Source: Schizochytrium sp. CCTCC M209059 (taxonomy: Eukaryota > Sar > Bigyra > Thraustochytrida > Thraustochytriidae). Taken from it: a stretch of 64,000 bases of DNA. This document shows, in pieces, positions 57,570 through 64,000 of the stretch (position 1 is the first letter of the stretch; each line of letters starts with the position of its first letter). Position numbers and translations under genes: made by a program. The notes below the pieces were generated by a model. The model was not told the origin of the DNA. It was given only the letters and a program-made list of their open reading frames with translations, and made no database searches. The stretch spans positions 415,035 to 479,034 of the forward strand of contig KN805381.1 of the NCBI GenBank assembly GCA_000818945.1. Reading direction: 5' to 3'.

Positions 57570-59644
57570 ATGGCGCCGGCCGCGCTGGAGGCGGAGCTGC
57601 TGCGGCGGCTGGCCGCGCGCGACGACCGGCAGGCGGCCTGCTTCGAGGAGCTCGCGCTGCTCTTCGCGTGCCAGCAGGACAAGGTGCGTGCGCCCGCCCG
57701 GGAGGGCCAGATGGATGGATGGATGGATGGATGGGCATGGAGATGGATGGGATCGCCCCGGGCAGGCACGGCCAGACGGCCAGCCCGAGCACCGCCCGCC
57801 GCCACGGCGCGGCGCGAGACCGCGCGGGGCGAGACCGCGGGCCTCGCGGAGAGGACGGCAAGCTCGGAGCGGAGCGAGGCGAGAAAAGCGCAACTTGGTT
57901 GGGATGGAGAGTGAGCGGTGACTAACTCGGGAGCACTCACGCACGGCAGCTTGGCGAACTGGAACGGGCTGCGCAAAGCAGGCGCGCTTCGACGCTCGGG
58001 AGCGGCGCAGATGGGGACGGACCGCGTCAGGACGCGCAGGGAGGTGGAGGACGTCATTCCAACGATGGGCAAGGGGAACGTGACGAGCAGCAAAACGAAA
58101 AGCTGCAGCACGAAAAGCAGCAAAAGCAGCCAGGGACCCAAAAGCTCGAAGGAAATTCTTCTGCAGCGACGCCTCCGGCAGCGGGCTCTTCGACGTTGAC
58201 GACGAAAGAATCTGGAAAAACGATAGCCGTATTCCCGAAAACCTCGTTCGAGCTTCAACGAGAACTTTTGCGAGTCCGGAACGAAGGAAGCGCTCTCAAG
58301 GCTAGTCTCACGGATACACGGGAAAGACTCCGGCAAGAACGAGCGCAACATTTTCGCGTAAAGGACGAGCTCAAGGCAACACAAGAATTGCTTCAAGCGA
58401 CACAAAACGAATTGCGGGCGCTTCGCTCCCAGCACAAGCATACGGAAGAAAAGTACCTCGACATCTCAGCACGAAATCACGATTTGGAAGTCCGCATTGT
58501 CGATGAAAAACGCAAAGTGGCGGAGACACTCAATGCGATGAATGAGATGATTCAGAGCCAGCAGACGCGCGGCGGAAGCCACAAGGGCGCAACGTTTGAT
58601 GTCTCGGCCATCATGACGCCTGGGGGCGCAGACGAGAGTACCGCGAACGAAGACGCCTCGTCCCCGCCTCGTGGCGCGCAGCAATCCGCCAAGGCGTGGA
58701 CGAGCAATGTCGGTGTTCAACTTCCAACAGACTGGCGTGTGGTCGCGGAGGCCTCGGGTGTGAGCGTGGTCTCGCTCGCGTACAATGACGACGGGACAAT
58801 CCTCGTGGCCGGCGGCAGCGACGGCATTCTGCGTCTTTGGTCGCCGCAATTTTATAATGAGCTCTCTCGTTCCGAGTCCGTGCGTCAGCCCATTTTGTGC
58901 GTCGACATGAAGTCACGGTACATTCTTGGAACCTGCGACCGCTCGTGCTATGTTTGGCAAGTGGAAGGTCCAGGATCGCCTCCCGTATTGCTGCACCGTT
59001 TGTCTGGGGGGCACACGGGTTCGGTTGTTGCCGGGCGACTCACTCCAGATTGCCGTTACGCCGCGACGGGTGGACGCAAGATTAAGATATGGGATGTGGC
59101 AACCGGAGACGTCGTTCGAACGGTGGATTGCATGTCCAAGTGCCTTGCGCTTGACGTGAATGAGCAAGGGTCACTATTGGTGTCTGGTCATGCGGACAAG
59201 GGTGTTCGGCTCTGGGATATGCGCACTGGGCAGCGTGCTGGCGTCGTGACGTCCTTGCATACGAATCCGCTGACATCCGTCAGCTTTTCAAGTCAGGGCA
59301 ATATTGTCACAGCCGGCATGGACAATCGGCTTGCCATTCTCGACCAGGCCAAACTGGGTGAGGAGCCGCCGCGCTATCTTTCGGACCGCGAGTATCGTGC
59401 GAATCAATGGTGGTGCAAAGCCTGCGTGAGCCCTGGCATCTTCACTTCGGGCTCGCTTCTCGTGGCTGCAGGTTCCAAAGCTGGAAGTCTCTTTATTTGG
59501 GATCTGGATTCACTCTCCAAAATTTACACGGAGCAAGCGCACGCGCAGCCCATCACTTGTGTGGTATGGAGTCCGACTGGCTCGCAGCTCGCCTCGGTTG
59601 ACGCAAGCGGCGCGATTGTCTGCTGGAATGCCACTGGCCGCTAG
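57570..59644 (+). CDS. ATG16: Autophagy protein ATG16 (ATG16L1-like), two exons
   Basis: Exons 57570-57683 and 57950-59644 give 602 residues, against 607 for human ATG16L1. Exon 1 encodes the ATG5-binding helix (LEAELLRRLAARDDRQAACF, then EELALLFACQQDK), which parallels the helix starting ISEQLRRRDRLQRQAFEE in ATG16L1. Exon 2 continues LGELERAAQSRR, a Gly/Gln-rich linker, the dimerising coiled coil (about 140-245, FELQRELLRVRNEGSALKAS ...) and a seven-bladed WD40 propeller (about 299-602: GILRLWSP, RKIKIWDVATGDVV, KGVRLWDMRTG, GSLFIWDLDSLSK). ATG16 scaffolds ATG12-ATG5 to direct LC3/ATG8 lipidation. Reading only the long frame from 58196 (a TTG codon) loses the ATG5-binding part. Starts at 57456-57495 are possible alternatives. 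Confidence 0.93.
57684..57949 (+). other. ATG16 intron
   Basis: GTGCGT donor, ACTAAC branch motif at 57921-57926, GGCAG acceptor; 266 nt, phase 0. Contains a (GGAT)n run. Confidence 0.8.
57711..57745. repeat. (GGAT)n tetranucleotide microsatellite
   Basis: About six GATG copies inside the ATG16 intron. Confidence 0.85.
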
Positions 59645-59963
59645 TAATTTTAATGTAAAATGGATACGAGCCGAGAGACGAATTTGATAGGTGACACGAA
59701 AGAGAGAGAGAGAGAAAAAAAAAATAGCCGTTGCCACAGTCGCAGTGCCATGTGATTATTGAAGTTCAAGGCTCAAGCTCGGGCCGCCGCCGTGGCCCAC
59801 GCACGCACTGTGCCAAGGTTTGCGCGGGACAACCCGGACGGACAGGAGAGATCGAGAGCGGCGTGGCAGAGATAGCGATTTGGCGGGCAGCTCGAGTCGC
59901 CGCTGACGGACGGCCTTTTTATATCGTCAAACACGCAAGGTCAACGAGCTGACAAGACCCACG
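59645..59963. other. Intergenic region between ATG16 and the Q/M-rich gene
   Basis: Starts with AT-rich 3' sequence and GAGAGAGAG/AAAAAAAA (59701-59724). It ends with a TATA-like element 45 nt before the next ATG. No gene seen. Confidence 0.5.
59913..59923 (+). promoter_or_regulatory. TATA-like box of the Q/M-rich gene
   Basis: TTTTTATATCG stands alone in GC-rich sequence about 45 nt before the ATG at 59964, which is compatible with a start site only a few bases before the ATG. Confidence 0.35.
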
Positions 59964-61205
59964 ATGGACTTCGAGGAGGACGAGGTGGAGAGAATGGAGG
60001 AGGAACAAAAGACGGGGCTTTGTATCAATGCGGAGGCGACAAGCGATGCGAAGCTGCTGCAGCGGTACCGTCAGGCGCAGCGCGCAATCTCATCGGAGCT
60101 CGTTTCACCACCCCTAGCACTGAGTCCGAGCAATGCGAGCCTATTTTCCTCGAGCGATCTCGAGACCTTGAGCGAAAGTGTTGACCTAGGTGAGGTGGTG
60201 GTGGTGAAGCGTGGCGTGCACAATGGCATACGTGATCGACTCTTCGAAATGGATCGCTGCCAACAGCGCCTGAAGACACATATTCATACGCAGACCGAAG
60301 AGATTCTCTTGCTTCGACGCCAAGTTTTGATTGAAAAGGCGTCGCATGCTTGCGCTATTCTTGATGCTGTGCTACGTCGCGATGCCGCACAGAACTTGCT
60401 CAAAGTCTGGCTTGCATGGCGGGCCGGTGTTGCTTTGCAGCGCGCTGAACGGAAAACGCAGGACGATGCCCTCTCGCAAGCCAAGCAGCAGGAGGAACTG
60501 CGGCTTTTGCAGCAGCAGCAGCAAACGCAACAGCAGCAACAAATGCAGCAACAGCAGCAAATGCAATACCACCAACAACTGCAACAACAGCAGCAAATGC
60601 AACAAGAGCAGCAAATGCAACAACACCAACAAATACAACAAATGCAACAACAATTGCAACAACAGCAGCAGCAGATGGAACAACAACGACAGCTAATGGA
60701 ACAACAACGACACCAAATGCAACAACAGCAAGAGGATAACTTTGAATGGAGATCTCATGATGCCAAGGAGAAGTATCATAGCAAAGCAAGAGGTCAGGAC
60801 TCGCAAGAGCCCGCGTCTCTGGAGTCCAACTCGTGCCGTAACGAGGACTGGGCCAGTATTGTCGCGCAACTTCGCGCGGAGAATCGTGAATTGCAATTTG
60901 AGTTGGACGATCGTAATCGTGCAGCCGAGGTGCTCTGCAAAAGACTTTTGCGCGTGGACGCCACTATTCAGGCACCTCAAGGGTCCTCATCCTCGCGACG
61001 ACGAAGCGGATTGACAAAGTCTACGCGCTCATTATCCTCGTCCACGCGTGGATCGAGCATGGTCTCGTCTTCATCAGATTCTTCACTGCGGCCGCCAGGA
61101 AGATCCTCAAGGTACAACAAGACCTCGTATGGGTTGGAGCCATTTGCAGCGACTACAACTTCTACATCATCATCCCGACGTGCAGGTCTGCATCGTAATC
61201 GTTAA
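59964..61205 (+). CDS. Gln/Met-rich coiled-coil protein of unknown function
   Basis: 413 residues from ATG 59964. The acidic N-terminus (MDFEEDEVERMEEEQ) and a Ser-rich stretch precede a helical region (about 90-180) that includes RLFEMDRCQQRLKTHIHTQT, EEILLLRRQVLIEKA and LLKVWLAWRAGVALQRAE; the last looks like a single Trp-containing IQ/Sfi1-like helix. It is followed by ~75 residues of almost only Gln and Met with His/Leu (60508-60732), a second helix (IVAQLRAENRELQFELDDR) and a Ser/Arg-rich tail (61000-61200). Cytoskeletal or basal-body roles would fit the helix type, but this is a guess; I recognise no family. Confidence 0.75.
   Translation: MDFEEDEVERMEEEQKTGLCINAEATSDAKLLQRYRQAQRAISSELVSPPLALSPSNASLFSSSDLETLSESVDLGEVVVVKRGVHNGIRDRLFEMDRCQQRLKTHIHTQTEEILLLRRQVLIEKASHACAILDAVLRRDAAQNLLKVWLAWRAGVALQRAERKTQDDALSQAKQQEELRLLQQQQQTQQQQQMQQQQQMQYHQQLQQQQQMQQEQQMQQHQQIQQMQQQLQQQQQQMEQQRQLMEQQRHQMQQQQEDNFEWRSHDAKEKYHSKARGQDSQEPASLESNSCRNEDWASIVAQLRAENRELQFELDDRNRAAEVLCKRLLRVDATIQAPQGSSSSRRRSGLTKSTRSLSSSTRGSSMVSSSSDSSLRPPGRSSRYNKTSYGLEPFAATTTSTSSSRRAGLHRNR
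60508..60732 (+). repeat. CAG/CAA/ATG repeat encoding Q/M-rich tract
   Basis: Imperfect (CAG/CAA)2-4-ATG blocks spaced by about 15-21 nt. The regular ATG spacing is unusual compared with plain polyQ. Confidence 0.85.
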
Positions 61206-61434
61206 CTTTATGGAAAAAAGAAAAGAAAAAAAGATCACGCACTAGCCTACGTAAACTACTTTTGTGTACAATGTGCGTCGAGGCGCAATGGCCTGCAAAA
61301 TGGGAGGAGCTAACCGTAAAGCATTGATTGCGAGGTCACAAGCAAATCTAGTTGAGGAAGGAAGGAATGGCTGACTGCATGAAAAAAGAAGACGACGATA
61401 ACAAGGCCGAATACGTTCCGTAAGATTCGCGACC

Positions 61435-62409
61435 TTACGCCCATCCGGTGCCTCGCTTGCCCTTTGTTTTGACGCGTCCACGCGACCCACCATCCCATTC
61501 TTTTGTGTCATCAATGATCATATATTTGCCACCCTTGCGACTGACAATCTGGCCGTCCAAGTAGCGAATTTGAGAACTCGAATTGGATTCCTTGTCCTTT
61601 TTTCGAGCTCGACGCTCGGCCTTGCGATTCTCGCGGGCTGCTGCAGCAGCGGACTTGGGTTTAGCCGAAGTTGTGACCGCCACTTCGTCAAACTTGTTCA
61701 TGATGTTGCGTTTGACTCGTTCTTGCTCCTTTGCATCAAGCTCGGCCTGTTGCTTTGCGAGCGCCTCCTTGTCTTCCCAGTCACGCCGAAAGATGGCGTG
61801 TACTTGGTCGATGCCACGGTCAAGTACAAACATTGCTGTCCGTTCAGGATCTCCCTGGCATAGCTTTCGCATCGTGTGGAGCACCGCGTCCCTATTGGCG
61901 TCTGGTGGACACACTGCGAGCACTTGAGCGATTTTGTCAGCTTCTTCGGGGGTTGGAGGTGCAGGACCATTTTTTACGTCTTTGTTGTCTTCTTGCTCGT
62001 TTGGGTCGACGGTCGTTTTCGAAGTCTTAGCCGCGGCATTTGAGGTTTCAAGCATCTTGGCAAAATCGACCTCTTGAACAGGTTGCGGGACACTGGGGGC
62101 TGCTGTCGGCTCAGGGCTGGTGGCCTCGTCGTGAGCCTCTTGGTCATCCTGATCGCTCGTTAGTTTCGCGTACAAGGCTTGTACGTTTGGTCCACATGCG
62201 CGATCGACGTCGAGATCTGGGCAAAAGCCACTCAGGACATCGAGAAAGTCTTCGAGAGGCAAGCCTTCCTCTGCGGCCGCGTTTAAGTACGTGAGCACCT
62301 CCTCGGCGAGAACGACTTCGAGATCGAGCCCAACGCCATTGTCACCATCTCCATGTTTGGCAACGTCGTCAGCGAGCGAGCTGTGCAAGGCACGGAGGAA
62401 ACCTTCCAT
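61435..62409 (-). CDS. CUE-domain-containing protein, CUEDC2-like
   Basis: 324 residues from ATG 62409. The N-terminal ~80 residues are helical (EEVLTYLNAAAEEGLPLEDFLDVLSGFCP), as in CUEDC2-type proteins. A CUE-like ubiquitin-binding helix bundle spans about 160-200 (LAVCPPDANRDAVLHTMRKL, then the TAMFVLDRG segment). A charged helix follows (KEALAKQQAELDAKEQERVK, ERRARKKDKES). The C-terminus has the recurrent segment SSQIRYLDGQIVSRKGGKYM, similar to the conserved RY-DGQ-VS-KG motif at the end of CUEDC2, then a Gly/Arg/Lys tail ending GTGWA. A role in ubiquitin-linked regulation is likely by family; the exact partner is unknown. Confidence 0.75.
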   Translation of the reverse strand: MEGFLRALHSSLADDVAKHGDGDNGVGLDLEVVLAEEVLTYLNAAAEEGLPLEDFLDVLSGFCPDLDVDRACGPNVQALYAKLTSDQDDQEAHDEATSPEPTAAPSVPQPVQEVDFAKMLETSNAAAKTSKTTVDPNEQEDNKDVKNGPAPPTPEEADKIAQVLAVCPPDANRDAVLHTMRKLCQGDPERTAMFVLDRGIDQVHAIFRRDWEDKEALAKQQAELDAKEQERVKRNIMNKFDEVAVTTSAKPKSAAAAARENRKAERRARKKDKESNSSSQIRYLDGQIVSRKGGKYMIIDDTKEWDGGSRGRVKTKGKRGTGWA

Positions 62410-62633
62410 GACAACGCGGAGGAGACACGCGAACGACTCAACGCTCTTGCTCTGCTCAGCTCGAGTCAGACCAGATCAAAACTCGTGCGTAAACGTTCTC
62501 AACCTGGAGACAGAAACTGGATGGCTGGTCGTTAAAGTAGGCCTAGCCTATTTATGATTTTTTAATTTTATTTTTTGTCAGGCGGTTTGTCGCCAAACAT
62601 GCTTTCTTCCCATTCCACTAAAAAAAATTCGTA

Positions 62634-64000
62634 CTATACAAGCGCAAAGTCCTCGGTAGGGCTGGCCAAAAGCTTGTCCTCAATTTGATCTTCCATCGAC
62701 TTTTGCTCGCGTTGTACGACAGCAATATGCTTGCGCTGTTTCGCGACCATCTTGGCGTACAAGGACCGATTCTGCTCCAGCATGTCGCTCGAGTATGGAA
62801 CGCCGGTTCCGCTGCTTTGACGTGCGAGCGTGCGAGCGCGCGCCTGCGTTTTGATGCTCCCAGCGTCGCTTGCATTGTCGCTTGTTTCCACAGATAGTGC
62901 ACGATGTTTTCTGAAAGTCTCTTTGTCGGAGTTTTTCGAGTCCGCGCTTTCGCGAACATCCGAATCGTGTGAGCCATCCAAATCCTCGGAAAGCGATGAG
63001 GCTAATCCACGCTTTTGCAAGAGCTCCGAAGAGAGTTCAAGGTGCTGCTGCCGAGCTCGATATATTTTGGCACAGGCGTAGCAGACGGGGACGCGAACTT
63101 GGGGTTTTCCGTCTTGAAGTTTGCTGTCTTGGTCCTCTTTGCTCTTCGCATCTTGTCCTTGGATGGTTTCCGCCTCTTTGGCGCTCGTGGCGCCTTCGGC
63201 GCTCTCAACACTCGTTGAGGTTGGCGATGTCGCAAAAGTTGCCCGATCATCATCAATGGTCTGCTGGAAGACACGTCGGATTTGACCATCTAGTTTCCTG
63301 AGACGACCCAAGGTGTCGCAGTAGTCTCCTTCGCACGCGTCATGACCAGCAAGACCTGTTCGGCGAGCAGTCTCTGGGTAGAGTGCAATGGCGCGCACCG
63401 CGCCCAATGCCTTGGGTCGGTGCAAACCTCCAAATCCCCGAACATTGATGAGTTGCCACTTTCCCGATTGTGTGCGAATAAACTCAAAGCACATTTTCTG
63501 AAATCGGGCCCCCGTGTGTCGCGCGATATCGTGAAGGATGGCTTTGGCAATTTCGCACGGCCGAACAAAGGTACCCGCGGCTTCTTTTTTGGCACCCCCA
63601 TAGACAATCTCTGTGTCAGCTTGGCCGCGAGCTGCAGCAGACTTTCCGTGGTGTCGTGTATCCGTGAGCCATTGCGCCGCGACGACAGCGTCTGAAGTGT
63701 CATCTGCATGGGACGGGACGCTATGCTGTGAGCTCAATGTGAAGACTTGCGCTGTCCCATTTTCTGCGTAAATGAGGCGTACAAGCCAAGGTCGCTTCCC
63801 GCTCGGTCGCACAAAGCGCTGGAGACAAATGGCCGCGTTCATCTCGTTCTTCTCGCCAGTGTCACAAGAAGAAGGTTTGGCAAGCTTGAGTAGGAGTTTT
63901 TCGACCTCTTTGGTGGAAAAGAGAAGGTCTGCTCGTCGATCATCTCCATATTTGACAATAAACAGCGGCTGTCCCCGCGGTCGACGGGTCTTTCGCACCT
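62634..64000 (-). CDS. Unknown protein, 5' end outside window
   Basis: The frame is open from the right edge to a stop at 62634, with no convincing ATG at its start (the first possible codon at 63998 is GTG), so the N-terminus lies beyond 64000. The visible ~455 residues start with a globular region (FIVKYGDDRRADLLFSTKEV, NAAICLQRFVRPSGKRPWLVRL, ARFQKMCFEFIRTQSGKWQL then INVRGFGG). A Cys-x2-Cys motif follows (VPVCYACAKIYRARQQH, possibly half a zinc site), then acidic/Ser-rich sequence and a terminal helix (LYAKMVAKQRKHIAVVQREQ). I do not recognise the family. Confidence 0.7.
   Translation of the reverse strand, partial: VRKTRRPRGQPLFIVKYGDDRRADLLFSTKEVEKLLLKLAKPSSCDTGEKNEMNAAICLQRFVRPSGKRPWLVRLIYAENGTAQVFTLSSQHSVPSHADDTSDAVVAAQWLTDTRHHGKSAAARGQADTEIVYGGAKKEAAGTFVRPCEIAKAILHDIARHTGARFQKMCFEFIRTQSGKWQLINVRGFGGLHRPKALGAVRAIALYPETARRTGLAGHDACEGDYCDTLGRLRKLDGQIRRVFQQTIDDDRATFATSPTSTSVESAEGATSAKEAETIQGQDAKSKEDQDSKLQDGKPQVRVPVCYACAKIYRARQQHLELSSELLQKRGLASSLSEDLDGSHDSDVRESADSKNSDKETFRKHRALSVETSDNASDAGSIKTQARARTLARQSSGTGVPYSSDMLEQNRSLYAKMVAKQRKHIAVVQREQKSMEDQIEDKLLASPTEDFALV

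Overview
This is nuclear DNA of a compact, GC-rich eukaryotic genome, most likely a stramenopile and plausibly a thraustochytrid/labyrinthulomycete. The lineage is an inference. It rests on very long intron-poor genes (uninterrupted coding runs of 7.5 and 9 kb), a few short introns, polyQ and poly-Asp tracts, and eukaryote-only proteins: RPL7, PRMT5, ATG16, long-form RNase Z, calpain, and a USP9X/USP34-type deubiquitinase. I saw no operons, Shine-Dalgarno sites, CRISPR arrays, rRNA or convincing tRNA genes.

Layout. 1-3.2 kb: the end of a low-complexity protein, an 18-bp minisatellite and an endonuclease/exonuclease/phosphatase (EEP) protein. 4.2-9.1 kb: two minus-strand paralogues of a secreted, probably GPI-anchored intradiol dioxygenase-like protein, separated by about 3 kb with no secure gene. 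9.5-11.3 kb: a two-exon, four-helix membrane protein. 12.5-14.3 kb: RPL7, with a predicted 11-nt first exon and a telobox-like promoter element. 14.7-17 kb: PRMT5 (three exons). 17.7-20.7 kb: an acidic coiled-coil polyQ protein. 20.9-24.2 kb: a divergent pair, an ER FKBP and a long-form RNase Z. 24.4-26.6 kb: a vWA-Hint protein. 27.3-28.8 kb: an FG-GAP propeller membrane protein. 30.8-32.2 kb: a bZIP factor. 32.2-38.9 kb: extremely GC-rich, microsatellite-laden DNA, then an AT-richer island with a 13-bp GATC-rich tandem array, an orphan arginine-rich gene and a 107-bp direct repeat. 38.9-46.4 kb: a 2,492-residue calpain fusion. 46.6-47 kb: a possible reverse-transcriptase relic. 47.1-47.8 kb: a SIW14-like phosphatase. 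48.1-57.2 kb: a 3,000-residue deubiquitinase, divergent from ATG16 (57.6-59.6 kb). 60-64 kb: a Q/M-rich coiled-coil protein, a CUEDC2-like protein and a truncated unknown gene.

Most genes are unrelated housekeeping genes. Several touch protein turnover and quality control (USP, calpain, ATG16, CUE-like, ER FKBP). The most useful results are gene-structure corrections. Five introns share GT donors, an ACTRAC branch-point motif 20-40 nt before the acceptor, and AG ends. Using them restores the N-termini of PRMT5, ATG16 and RPL7 and joins the two halves of the membrane protein. Many long reading frames have no ATG at the frame edge, so starts were moved to the first supported ATG. The clearest candidates for something undescribed are the 35.3-38.9 kb island with its orphan gene, the calpain fusion and the vWA-Hint protein.
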